Below, piece after piece: positions 11,336 to 21,720 of a stretch of DNA of 64,000 bases (within the stretch, counting starts at the first letter, position 1; each line of letters opens with the position of its first letter). The notes below the pieces were generated by a model. That model was not told the origin of the DNA and did no database searches. It saw only the letters and a program-made list of their open reading frames with translations. Source of the stretch: Rutidosis leptorrhynchoides (Eukaryota > Streptophyta > Magnoliopsida > Asterales > Asteraceae); assembly GCF_046630445.1 (NCBI RefSeq), contig NC_092339.1, positions 77,957,501 to 78,021,500 of the forward strand. The letters run 5' to 3'. The position numbers and the translations under genes were made by a program.

Positions 11336-11950
11336 TTATTCCGACTCGCTTGTTTCTTCTTCTTCGGTTTTGGTTCGTTTTGCCAAGTTTCTAGGGATAT
11401 ATGATGTTCCCCTAATACGATCCGTCGTTTTCCACATTGGTTTAGAAAAACCTGGTGGTTTAGAGGTTCCCGGGTCATTGTTACAACTTAAGGACTTCGG
11501 GGGTTGACGATACATATAAAGTTCATCGGGGTTGGAATTAGATTTCTCTATTTTTATGCCCTTTCCCTTATTATTTTCTTTTGCCTTTTTAAATTCAGTT
11601 GGGGTAATTTCTATAACATCATCGGAATTCTCGTCGGAATCCGATTCATCGGAGAATTGGTAATCCTCCCAATATTTTGCTTCCTTGGCGGAAACACCAT
11701 TGACCATAATTAATCTTGGTCGGTTGGTTGAGAATTTTCTTTTACTTAACCGTTTTATTATTTCCCCCACCGGTTCTATTTCTTCATCCGGTTCCGATTC
11801 TTCTTCCGGTTCCGATTCTTCTTCCGGTTCCGACTCTTCTTCCGGTTCCTCTTCGGGAACTTGTGAATCAGTCCACGAATCATTCCAATTTATATTTGAC
11901 TCTTCATTATTATTAGGTGAGTCAATGGGACTTGTTCTAGAGGTAGACAT
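11336..11950 (-). CDS. Acidic, low-complexity protein ORF, first ORF after the element A primer site
   Basis: This 204-residue frame starts at an ATG with MSTSRTSPIDSPNNN. Residues about 30-60 are four near-identical EEESEP-type hexapeptides. A basic patch (KRLSKRKFSTNRPR) near residue 70 could be a nuclear localisation signal. Another acidic stretch (DESDSDENSDD) follows near 98, and the C-terminus is mixed and charged. I recognise no domain. It begins about 195 bp downstream of the primer site in sense orientation, the same place as the ORF at 43623-44051 of element B, which also begins MSTS. The two may be divergent versions of one accessory ORF; the function is unknown. Confidence 0.65.
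   Translation of the reverse strand: MSTSRTSPIDSPNNNEESNINWNDSWTDSQVPEEEPEEESEPEEESEPEEESEPDEEIEPVGEIIKRLSKRKFSTNRPRLIMVNGVSAKEAKYWEDYQFSDESDSDENSDDVIEITPTEFKKAKENNKGKGIKIEKSNSNPDELYMYRQPPKSLSCNNDPGTSKPPGFSKPMWKTTDRIRGTSYIPRNLAKRTKTEEEETSESE
11776..11850. repeat. 18-bp coding minisatellite
   Basis: Four imperfect copies of an 18-bp unit (plus strand cggttccgattcttcttc) encode the EEESEP repeats of the acidic ORF. Confidence 0.85.
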
Positions 11951-12145
11951 CTATCACATAATATCAAACGCGTTAAGAGATTAATATATCACATAATATT
12001 CACATGTTAAAAATATATAGTTTCCAACAAAATTTGTTAAGCAATCATTTTTCAAGTAAACACGGTTGAAGTCCAGACTCACTAATGCATCCTAACAAAC
12101 TCGATAAGACACACTAATGCAAAATTCTGGTTCTCTAAGACCAAC

Positions 12146-12157
12146 GCTCGGATACCA
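12146..12157 (-). other. Primer binding site of element A (initiator Met tRNA)
   Basis: On the minus strand TGGTATCCGAGC lies two bases after the 5' LTR. It differs at one base from TGGTATCAGAGC, the initiator-Met tRNA complement found intact in elements B, C and H. Confidence 0.9.
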
Positions 12158-12159
12158 AC

Positions 12160-15100
12160 TGAAATGTCCCGTTCTTATTGATTAAAAACGTTCCATATTA
12201 ATTGATTTCGTTGCGAGGTTTTGACCTCTATATGAGACGTTTTTCAAAGACTGCATTCATTTTTAAAACAAACCATAACCTTTATTTCATAAATAAAGGT
12301 TTAAAAAGCTTTACGTAGATTATCAAATAATGATAATCTAAAATATCCAGTTTACACACGACCATTACATAATGGTTTACAATACAAATATGTTACATCG
12401 AAATCAGTTTCTTGAATGCAGTTTTTACACAATATCATACAAACATGGACTCCAAATCTTGTCCTTATTTTAGTATGCAACAGCGGAAGCTCTTAATATT
12501 CACCTGAGAATAAACATGCTTTAAACGTCAACAAAAATATTGGTGGGTTATAGGTTTAACCTATATATATCAAATCGTAACAATAGACCACAAGATTTCA
12601 TATTTCAATTCACATCCCATACATAGAGATAAAAATCATTCATATGGTGAACACCTGGTAACCGACATTAACAAGATGCATATATAAGAATATCCCCATC
12701 ATTCCGGGACACCCTTCGGATATGATGTAAATTTCGAAGTACTAAAGCATCCGGTACTTTGGATGGGGTTTGTTAGGCCCAATAGATCTATCTTTAGGAT
12801 TCGCGTCAATTAGGGTGTCTGTTCCCTAATTCTTAGATTACCAGACTTAATAAAAAGGGGCATATTCGATTTCGATAATTCAACCATAGAATGTAGTTTC
12901 ACGTACTTGTGTCTATTTTGTAAATCATTTATAAAACCTGCATGTATTCTCATCCCAAAAATATTAGATTTTAAAAGTGGGACTATAACTCACTTTCACA
13001 GATTTTTTACTTCGTCGAGAAGTAAGACTTGGCCACTGTTGATTCACGAACCTATAACAATATATACATATATATTAAAGTATGTTCAAAATATATATAC
13101 AACACTTTTAATATATTTTGATGTTTTAAGTTTATTAAGTCAGCTGTCCTCGTTAGTAACCTACAACTAGTTGTCCACAGTTAGATGTACAGAAATAAAT
13201 CGATAAATATTATCTTGAATCAATCCACGACCCAGTGTATACGTATCTCAGTATTGATCACAACTCAAACTATATATATTTTGGAATCAACCTCAACCCT
13301 GTATAGCTAACTCCAACATTCACATATAGAGTGTCTATGGTTGTTCCGAAATATATATAGATGTGTCGACATGATAGGTCGAAACATTGTATACGTGTCT
13401 ATGGTATCTCAAGATTACATAATATACAATACAAGTTGATTAAGTTATGGTTGGAATAGATTTGTTACCAATTTTCACGTAGCTAAAATGAGAAAAATTA
13501 TACAATCTTGTTTTACCCATAACTTCTTCATTTTAAATCCGTTTTGAGTGAATCAAATTGCTATGGTTTCATATTGAACTCTATTTTATGAATCTAAACA
13601 GAAAAAGTATAGGTTTATAGTCGGAAAAATAAGTTACAAGTCGTTTTTGTAAAGGTAGTCATTTCAGTCGAAAGAACGACGTCTAGATGACCATTTTAGA
13701 AAACATACTTCCACTTTGAGTTTAACCATAATTTTTGGATATAGTTTCATGTTCATAATAAAAATCATTTTCTCAGAATAACAACTTTTAAATCAAAGTT
13801 TATCATAGTTTTTAATTAACTAACCCAAAACAGCCCGCGGTGTTACTACGACGGCGTAAATCCGGTTTTACGGTGTTTTTCGTGTTTCCAGGTTTTAAAT
13901 CATTAAGTTAGCATATCATATAGATATAGAACATGTGTTTAGTTAATTTTAAAAGTCAAGTTAGAAGGATTAACTTTTGTTTGCGAACAAGTTTAGAATT
14001 AACTAAACTATGTTCTAGTGATTACGAGTTTAAACCTTCGAATAAGATAGTTTTATATATATGAATCGAATGATGTTATGAACATCATTACTACCTTAAG
14101 TTTAGTAGGTAAACCTACTGGAAGTGACAAGAAATGATCTAGCTTTAAAGGATCTTGGATGGCTTGAAAGTTCTTGAAGTAGGATCATGACACAAAAACA
14201 AGTTCAAGTAAGATTTTTACTCGAATTAAGATAGTTTATAGTTATAGAAATTGAATCAAAGTTTGAATATGAATATTACCTTGAATAAGAAAGATAACCT
14301 ACTGTATATAACAAAGTTTTCTTGATCTTAGATGATTACTTGGAATGGATTAGAAAGCTTGGAAGTAAATTAGTAAACTTGAAGGGATTTTTGAAGTGTT
14401 CTTGAAGTGTTCTTCCTATGATGATTATAGCTTGATTCTTGAAGTGATTTTTGATGAAGATGATGATTAACTACTGGAAAAATACGTTCATAATAGTGTG
14501 GGTGTGTTGAGAGAGAATTAGAAAGAGAATTGGAAGTGAAATGGAATGAATGATGAGTGGTAATTGGTGAGTGGTGAGTGGGGTTAAAAGGAGTTCTAGT
14601 TAGTTGACTAGCTCATGGCAGAAGTTAAAATTGATTAGTCATACATGACATAATCAAGAGTGGAATCCCATGCTAGTTCCTATTGGTATATACCCATAGT
14701 AAGTACGTTTTGAAGCTGTGTATAATACGGGTAAGAATACGACTAGAATTCTTGATGCAAGAAAAGAATGGGAAAGTAACTGTAACCATTTTCGTTAAGT
14801 ATGAGTGTTTTGATATATGTATTGAAGTCTTCCAAAAGTATTTTAATACATCTAAATACACTACATGTATATACATTTTAACTGAGTCTTTAAGTCATCG
14901 TTAGTCGTTACATGTAAGTGTTGTTTTGAAACCTTTAAGTTAACGATCTCAATTAATGTTGTTAACCCATTGTTTATTATATCTAATGAGATGTTAAATT
15001 ATTATATTATCATGATATTATGATATATTAATATATCTTAATATGATATATATACATTTAAATGTCGTTACAACGATAATCGTTACATATATGTCTCGTT

Positions 15101-15410
15101 TCGAAATCCTTAAGTTAGTAGTCTTGTTTATATGTATATAACTCATTGTTAATATACTTATGGAGATAATTACTTATCATAATCTCATGTTAACCATATG
15201 TATATCCATATATATATCGTCATGTCGTTTTTACAAGTTTTAACGTTCGTGAATCGCCGGTCAACTTGGGTGGTCAATTGTCTATATGAAACATATTTCA
15301 ATTAATCAAGTCTTAACAAGTTTGATTGCTTAACATGTTGGAAACATTTAATCATGTGAATATCAATCTCAATTAATATATATAAACATGGAAAAGTTCG
15401 GGTCACTACA
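12160..15410 (-). repeat. Element A 5' LTR
   Basis: It matches 2313-5563 over its full length with about 25 substitutions, ends next to the primer site, and should contain the element promoter. I could not fix a TATA box with confidence. Confidence 0.95.
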
Positions 15411-15415
15411 TCAAA
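15411..15415. repeat. Target-site duplication of element A, right copy (TCAAA)
   Basis: Exact repeat of 2308-2312. Confidence 0.95.
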
Positions 15416-15473
15416 GATATTAAATCGTATCGATAGTTTGGTTTAAAATTAGTCGAAATTTTCTGGGTCGTCA
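15416..15473 (-). repeat. End of the element E left LTR
   Basis: The segment ends gggtcgtcaca, the mirror of a TGTGACGACCC LTR start on the minus strand, and is followed at once by a polypurine tract. Confidence 0.8.
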
Positions 15474-15485
15474 CAGTACCTACCC
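15474..15485 (-). other. Polypurine tract of element E
   Basis: Minus-strand ACGGGTAGGTAC directly adjoins the LTR end, as in element A. Confidence 0.75.
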
Positions 15486-15830
15486 GTTAAAGAAATTTCG
15501 TTCCGAAATTTGATCGAGGTCGTCATGGCTAACAATAAGAATGTTTTCATGACGAATATGAGTTGATAAATAGATTTTTATCATCATTGAGTAATATGGA
15601 TAAAATAATTCGATCGTGTGAAGAATACGAATGAAGCTATCACAAAAGAGTATAAATGAATAAATGTAGATTCGTCATATCTTTTGACAAAGATAGGATT
15701 GATTTCCAGAGTTCATGGGATTTGGAGAAAATCTTTGTAATAAGATTTGGTTCTTCGGTAATTAAGGAAATTAGAATCCTCTTTGGTTAAATGCGATAAT
15801 TTGTCTCAATTGCTCTGTCAAATATTTTAC

Positions 15831-15836
15831 TATAAA
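15831..15836 (+). promoter_or_regulatory. TATA box upstream of a 57-codon ORF
   Basis: TATAAA in the context ctataaatccaccccc is followed by a pyrimidine-rich leader and, 88 bp later, an ATG. This layout looks like a plant polymerase II core promoter on the strand opposite to element E. Confidence 0.5.
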
Positions 15837-15918
15837 TCCACCCCCTTCGTTTCCTTATTTTCACAACTCACACTCTCTATTCTTTCTCTTCAATTCATAC
15901 TTTAAAGGGTTCGTTAAT

Positions 15919-16092
15919 ATGCTCCATCTCGTTCTGATTCTTGATATACTCTTAACTTTTATATCTGTCTTTCTTCTTTTTCATCTACCGCCAGAAGAAT
16001 CTATTTACTTTTACTATACCCTTGGGTTTATAGTGTTTTTAGTTCTCCCGTGTCTTTATATTGCTATATGCATTGATATATACGGTTTGTAA
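15919..16092 (+). CDS. Small hydrophobic protein ORF (57 aa) antisense to element E
   Basis: The frame encodes 57 residues beginning MLHLVLILDILLTFISVFLL. Two hydrophobic segments (about residues 3-22 and 34-53) are separated by a short polar loop (HLPPEESIYFYY), so a two-pass membrane protein is predicted. A TATA box 88 bp upstream and a CT-rich leader precede the ATG. No family is recognised. Chance is a real possibility because the frame is short and T-rich, which favours hydrophobic codons. Confidence 0.35.
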   Translation: MLHLVLILDILLTFISVFLLFHLPPEESIYFYYTLGFIVFLVLPCLYIAICIDIYGL

Positions 16093-17727
16093 TTTCTGGG
16101 TTGTTATCGAGCTTTATATTCTCCCTTATATTTCGGAGTCCCTGCTCCCGTCTTCAATAATCATTGTCATTCACAGTTAATGTTCTCTCTTATTTGCTGT
16201 GATTTATACCCCCTTTCTATTTTAGAGTTTCATGCTTTTGTTTTCTTTTCGCAAGTAATGGTCCAGAATTCATAGGTATGGAGTTTCGAATTATCATAAT
16301 ATACAAGGTAGGAAGGAAAGGTAGTAGCACGATTTGAATTGTCAAATTACTAGAATATTCGAAAAAGACCGAATCATCAAGAAAATATTTTCTTGATATT
16401 TTTTGAGGTTAAATAGAATACAAGAGTCATGTAACATGGCACATGATGACGTTATGATCTGTGAATCATCACGTTCAATTAGAAACTCAGCATGACTTAC
16501 TGTAATATAATCACGTTGATCAAGTGTCATTATATTATACTAACTCATGCTTCAGTTTCTAACACTACTTCAATATCATTCAATTTTAAGCTTAAAGGTT
16601 TACAGAAAATAGAAACCAAATAGTTTCCTTTCTGAATGTAACACTGATATCGCGAAGAGATAAATGATTCCAGATATGAATACTTATGAAAATATCCTCA
16701 GAAGTATCGAGGATATTTATAATAGAGGATACAATAATATCTTAGAATTTTAGAATCAAATTTTGATGAAGAAATTCATTCACGATGATTTAGAGCGATT
16801 AAGGAGCAAGGTATTCGTTAAAGATTTCATCAGAATCAAAATCATCAGGATTTTCTTTATGTACAAGTTTAGTCCTTGTGATTTGTCCACAGCTTCCTTC
16901 ATAATTTTCTCAATCCGTTTTCCAGTTCCAACTTTTCTGAGCTTTACCAACATACTATTCTTTATCATCAAACTTTCAACTGTTCAGGTCGTTTACAGTT
17001 TTTGCTGCTTCATCAGCATTTTCAATATTCTGAGTATTGATTCGTAGACTGAGTGCTTTTCAGATTTTTAGAATGAAAGTTTATAATTCTAAGAGATAAA
17101 TGTTATATGTATACATATAACTGTTGATGTAGGATTGCCGCGAGATTTCAAAACACTGATTGCTAGTTCTCGGGAATTGGTATGGCAATTCTCGTTAGAA
17201 GATGTGGATGAGTATATGATAGGGTTTCGATAAATATAATGATTTTTCAAAAAGTCAATAATCAACGAAGTTGTTGGTAAGTTTATTGCTAATGTGGTGA
17301 GATATAAATGGTTCTCCGGTAACGATGACGAAAGGGCAATCGTATACATCAAGGTAATAATAAGATTAGTACGATCGAAAAGTCGAAGTTGCCTTGCTGG
17401 AGCTGTGACAAAATTGGCTATTTTGAAAAAGAACTGCAAAGTTATTTTGGGTAATAATAACACTAAAGGAATTAGCACAGCTACGTGTTAAACGTTTACT
17501 CAGTTTCTGAGAGTTTTCAGGTGCATAACTATATGCATAAATCTTTCCTTCCATAGATGAAGTGCGGTTGGTTCATCCTCTAGATTGAGCTGTTTTCAAG
17601 AATCATGAAATGTTTGAACGCAGATTGTAATTGTCAAGATACAAATGAGGTTTAAGATGAAATCAAGTGGCAAACTTGAAGAAATATTTAGTTTCATATG
17701 TTATAATCAATATTTTAATTCATTTTA
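16093..17727. other. Non-coding part of the element E interior
   Basis: AT-rich sequence with several short open frames on both strands (for example 16763-17047 plus and 17089-17478 minus). None has a recognisable domain or start context, and I see no repeat boundary. Confidence 0.5.
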
Positions 17728-18001
17728 GTTGTCCAATGTTAGTAGTCCACAGTTAGTTATTCAACAATTCATATATAGTTTAATATATTATATTCGAATT
17801 AATTAATACATATCGTGACCCGTTATATACATGTCTCAGACTCGATCACAACTCAAGGTATATATATTATTTTAGAATCAACCTCAACCCTGTATAGAGA
17901 ACTCGATCATTACTGCATATAGAGTGTCTATGGTTATTCCAAATAATATATATAGATGACGTCGATATGATATGAAAAAACATTGTATACGTGTCCCGAT
18001 A
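17728..18001 (-). repeat. Segment resembling the middle of the element A LTR
   Basis: It shares the order of several motifs with 3319-3555: gtccacagttag, then a stretch like tcaacctcaaccctgtatag, then agagtgtctatggtt and attgtatacgtgtc. It is clearly diverged. It may be a remnant of an older LTR captured within E. Confidence 0.55.
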
Positions 18002-18365
18002 TTTAAAGTGCGTAAAATAAATAACAGAAATCAAATGACAATAAATAAAATTGCAATAAATAAAATGTAATCAGTTAGTTAGGAACAGTTAGCTAGGATT
18101 TTGTTAGCGTGGATTCTTAACAAAATTTCTCATAATTATTTTTTTTGTTTCTAACAAATTTTATTTTGTCAAATGTTTTCTTCATTATGCCACTTGTTAG
18201 ATTCTGATAGGTTAAAATCCAAATATAAAATTGAATGAAAATGGTTATTCTATGTGAACGGATACATATATGTGTGGATGTAAGTAGGATAGTAAATGAC
18301 CGTTGAATCAGATTCGAAGAATGTACATTGTAACTTATTAATGTGGAATCTAAATATTCCTCGGG

Positions 18366-18380
18366 TATTACCTACCCGTT
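18366..18380 (-). other. Polypurine-tract-like motif inside element E
   Basis: tacctacccgttaaa repeats the core of the tract at 15474 and lies about 330 bp below the 158-codon ORF, similar in position to the second motif in element A. Confidence 0.55.
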
Positions 18381-18546
18381 AAAATATTTTCACCATTAAC
18401 AGTTTGTACAAAAGAATTTTTAATTACAATTTTATGAAAACATATATACATATATATTTTCTTCAGATGTAATCATGGATTTAATGAGTTAATATGATAT
18501 TAAACTCATATGATTTTCGGTTTGAACTAGAATAAGTAATCTCTAA

Positions 18547-18684
18547 AACTATTAGGAACCACATATTCTTCGCAGAATATTTCTTCAATGAAGTTATGGA
18601 TCAATACTTCATCGTTAACTATTAGGAACCACATATTCTTCGCAGAATATTTCTTCAATGAAGTTGGATCAATACTTCATCGTT
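18547..18684. repeat. Tandem duplication of about 70 bp
   Basis: Copy 1 (18547-18616) and copy 2 (18617-18684) are identical apart from a 2-base deletion in copy 2. Confidence 0.95.
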
Positions 18685-18709
18685 CATTGTTGTTGGTACA
18701 CCTTGGTAT

Positions 18710-19186
18710 CTATGGTGCGTATGATGTTGATGCTCGTGGAACAGATTGTGATGTTGAGGTGTGGGATACGGATGTTGCTGTTGGTGGTGGTGATGATACT
18801 GTTGATGATGCTAAAGCTGGTAAGTTTTGCACCATATTTTCTAAATTGATTACTCGAGCACGAAGCTCGTTGACTTCTTCTATTACACTGGGATGATTTT
18901 CGGTTCGGACGAATGGGTGAATAAGATCTAGAATTTGAGATAGTATATAATCATGACGAGATACTCTGGAAATGAGAGAGAAAATAGTATCACGAACAGG
19001 TTCGCCGGTAAGTGCTTCAGGTTCTTCGCTAAGAGGGCAATTTGGTTGGTGGAAAGGATCGTCTTCTTCGCGTCTCCATTGATTAAGTCGACTACGAACC
19101 CATCCCCAATTCATCCAGAATTGAAGATGACTAATCGGTTGGTCCATTCCGATTATACTGCTTTCGGAGCTCGAGTGAAAATCCAT
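18710..19186 (-). CDS. 158-residue ORF with a predicted coiled coil, in element E
   Basis: The frame begins MDFHSSSESSIIGMDQPI. Residues about 25-45 are Trp-rich (WMNWGWVRSRLNQW). Residues about 95-120 form a probable heptad repeat (EEVNELRARVINLENMVQNL). The C-terminal 35 residues are Ser/Thr/Pro-rich. I recognise no family. Its place near the 5' end of a minus-strand gypsy element, with a coiled coil and a low-complexity end, parallels the ORF at 43623-44051 of element B. Nothing shows that it is expressed. Confidence 0.5.
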   Translation of the reverse strand: MDFHSSSESSIIGMDQPISHLQFWMNWGWVRSRLNQWRREEDDPFHQPNCPLSEEPEALTGEPVRDTIFSLISRVSRHDYILSQILDLIHPFVRTENHPSVIEEVNELRARVINLENMVQNLPALASSTVSSPPPTATSVSHTSTSQSVPRASTSYAP

Positions 19187-19248
19187 ATCGAAATAGTTGT
19201 CGGAATCCGAGGGATTTGAACTAGTTGTGAGTCCCGTCTTGTATGATT

Positions 19249-20387
19249 TGTAACATCCCGCATTTTTCCGTTAAATTATTTTAACGCCCGTCTTTTTTTT
19301 TATAGATAATATCTTTCGTTATCTAAATTCGTACCTTTCGTTGAATAACGTTCTAAATATTTCCGTTATTAGGTTATAACATCTCCCGGTTGCTCTAGCA
19401 TTTTTAAAATATTCGTTTGGTTAATTCACGCACCCGCTTTGAAACTTGAGGGACCGAAGTTTCCAAATGGGCAAACTAGTTGACTAGGTCAACTAGTCAA
19501 CCCACTCTTTCCACCATTCATTTCATTTTCACCTCCTCATCTCTTTCTCTCTTTTCTCTAATTCCATTTTTGAACTCAAACACCCAAATCATTCATTCAT
19601 CATCTAAATTCGATCTAGGAGGCTTACAACAAAACAAATTACATATTCGTGATCCTCTCATCATCCTCTACATTTTGGTACCAATTTCATCTCGTTTGGG
19701 TAACATTTCTAAAACTCTAGATTTCTCTAATTCGTGTTATTGACTTGAAATGGTGTTAGTTAGTGTCTATGGCTCCAGTCTAGCATGAATATATGATTTA
19801 ATTGCTCGATCTTGTTGTTTTGCATAGACTAGCATGAACTTATAATGGGTTTGTTTAATCTTGAATTTTGGATGATTAAATGTTATTTAAATGCTAAAGT
19901 TCATGTATTAAATGTGTTACTAGCATCATTAGCTTCAATTTGATGTGTAGGTTGATTTGGAAAACATCACTAACATGATTATTGATTTTGTGATTCTTGG
20001 TTAGGGTTTGATAGCTTTTAAAATAAACTTTTGATGCTTTGAATGCCATGAAATGTTATTAGTAAGTGTTTAGTTGTATTGTATGTTTAATTACCTTCGA
20101 AACGGCCTATCGTATGTGTAGTTTGGATTTCCGAGTCAAGAAATGCATGTTATGAACTTGAAACTTTGATTTTGAACGTTTAACGATCATTCGACAAGGT
20201 TTTTGTTTTTGTAAATGATATTTTTGTTTGATGAAATGTGTTTAGTTGTATTCCTCGTCAAATTACCTTTCCAATGATATAAGATACATGTTCTAAGTGT
20301 TTACGGTTTGTGAATTGTGCTTAATTGAAGTTTGGATTTAGACTTGAACAATTGAAACTGACCAGGCACCAGTTCACGTTGATTGCC
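19249..20387 (+). repeat. Truncated plus-strand gypsy LTR
   Basis: It starts TGTAACATCCCGCATTTTTC, a typical gypsy LTR start in this type of genome, and runs into a CT-rich leader near 19530-19570. The sequence is cut at about 20387, where minus-oriented LTR sequence follows. No matching partner LTR is seen in the window. Confidence 0.6.
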
Positions 20388-20536
20388 GCATGTATTCTCA
20401 GTCCCAAAAATATATATTGCAAAAACATTTAAAAATGGAGCAAATGAAACTCACGATACGATGTTTTGTAGTAAAAATATTCATACGACGGAACTGAACA
20501 ATGCAAGGTTGGCCTCGGATTCACGAACCTATATCA

Positions 20537-20538
<2 letters not shown>

Positions 20539-20613
<75 letters not shown>
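20539..20613. repeat. (TA)n microsatellite
   Basis: About 75 bases of uninterrupted TA repeats. Confidence 0.95.
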
Positions 20614-20617
<4 letters not shown>

Positions 20618-20844
20618 TAAAACATATACTTGTAATCGAACAAAATTATATATTATTATTAGTGATATATCTGTTATTTTAATTATTTATGTATTTCATT
20701 AATAACTTAAATATATTTATTTTATATATCTTACTTATTATAAAATTAATGATAGAGTTAGATTATGGGTATTAGATATATTTTTATGTAACTAATGTTT
20801 ATTTGGTTATGGTAATACTGATAAATGAAAAGTTGTAATATCTT

Positions 20845-20850
20845 TATAAC

Positions 20851-20884
<34 letters not shown>

Positions 20885-20890
20885 TCAGTA
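20845..20890. repeat. (AAT)n microsatellite
   Basis: Short AAT run, followed to 21240 by degenerate AAT-rich sequence. Confidence 0.8.
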
Positions 20891-21267
20891 GTAATAATAA
20901 TAATACTCATAATGATAATAATAATAATGTTAATAATTAAAAGTGGTAATGTCTTTAAAATGATATTAATAATACTTATAATTATAATAACTATAAAACT
21001 AATAATTTTTCTACTAATGATAATTATGATAATAATTTAGCTGTAATAAGAATAATAATGGTAAAAGTAATGACAATAAATAATAACGAAAATATCTATA
21101 TTTCTTAATAATAATATTAGTAATGATAATATTAGTAATAACAATAATAATAATAGTAATCATAATTGTAATTTTAATTATGTTAGTAATAATAAGTGAT
21201 AACTCTTATTAGTAATAATAATAATAATAATATTATAAAACTAATCATAATAACAATAACAATAACA

Positions 21268-21268
<1 letters not shown>

Positions 21269-21352
<84 letters not shown>
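21269..21352. repeat. (AAT)n microsatellite
   Basis: About 84 bases of AAT repeats. The long Ile-rich frames here are artefacts of the repeat. Confidence 0.95.
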
Positions 21353-21353
<1 letters not shown>

Positions 21354-21387
21354 TTTGATAAGGAAACTACCTCATAAGCTTTTTCTA

Positions 21388-21430
21388 AAAAAATTGACTC
21401 GAACCGGGCTCGAACCCGTGACCTCTCGAA
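21388..21430 (-). other. tRNA-like B-box motif
   Basis: On the minus strand GGTTCGAGCCCGGTTCGAGTC is followed by a run of T. GGTTCGANNCC is the internal promoter box B of tRNA genes and SINEs. I find no convincing A box or cloverleaf, so this may be a SINE remnant or a fortuitous match. Confidence 0.3.
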
Positions 21431-21720
21431 TACCCAAAAACACCTTAAACATTTCTACCATTTTAGATTTTCTGTTATATCTCCTAACTTAAATTGTTTA
21501 ACCCGCTCGTTTCTGTTTCTATTCATCTTCTTCCTCAACGTTATTCATCATCGTCTTTTCCTGATCACCATCACCTTTTAGTAACAGAAAAAGAAACAGT
21601 AGTTTGGGTGTGATCCATGGGGTTCAAGAGGGTCTCCTTTTTGTTCATCACCACGGTATATCCTAATCATATTACAAGCATCATTATCATTCTTTCGTTC
21701 CAAACAGTAACTATAGTAAC

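Larger units (their letters stand above)
2313..15410 (-). mobile_element. Element A: complete Ty3/gypsy chromovirus (Tekay/Del type) with extra ORFs
   Basis: This 13,098-bp element has two 3,251-bp LTRs, a perfect 5-bp target duplication, a primer binding site, a polypurine tract and gag-pol on the minus strand. On the minus strand the order is 5' LTR, primer site, acidic-protein ORF, F-box ORF, gag, protease, reverse transcriptase, RNase H, integrase, chromodomain, 3' LTR. By eye I count about 25 substitutions and no indels between the LTRs (about 0.8%), so insertion was recent. Two in-frame TAA codons interrupt gag-pol, so this copy is probably not autonomous. It sits inside the LTR of element E. 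Confidence 0.95.
15474..19248 (-). mobile_element. Interior of element E, a degenerate or non-autonomous gypsy element
   Basis: These 3.8 kb start with a polypurine tract and lie between the two LTR-derived direct repeats. I find no gag, protease, reverse transcriptase or integrase frame. The interior holds a short antisense ORF with a TATA box, an LTR-like segment (17728-18001), a second polypurine-like motif (18366-18380) and a 158-codon minus-strand ORF. No primer site is visible at the right end. The rest is AT-rich and non-coding as far as I can see. Confidence 0.6.
20388..21720 (-). repeat. Part of the right LTR copy of element E
   Basis: 20388-20535 has motifs in the same order as the LTRs of A and B (gcatgtattctc, then cccaaaaatat, then gattcacgaacctata). 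AT-rich sequence rich in trinucleotide repeats follows. The matching left part would lie before the window. The low end is truncated, and no primer site is present. Confidence 0.5.

Noticed and set aside
11191..11478. 95-codon minus-strand ORF overlapping the acidic and F-box ORFs
   Set aside because: It is an overlapping frame ending 8 bases inside the F-box ORF, with no motif. It is probably chance.
21388..21430. tRNA gene
   Set aside because: Only a B-box-like stretch is present. No acceptor stem, anticodon arm or A box can be formed.
21196..21492. 98-codon ORF with a long Ile run
   Set aside because: Translation of an AAT microsatellite. The motif RTGLEPVTSRIP at its end comes from the tRNA-like B-box sequence, not from a protein family.
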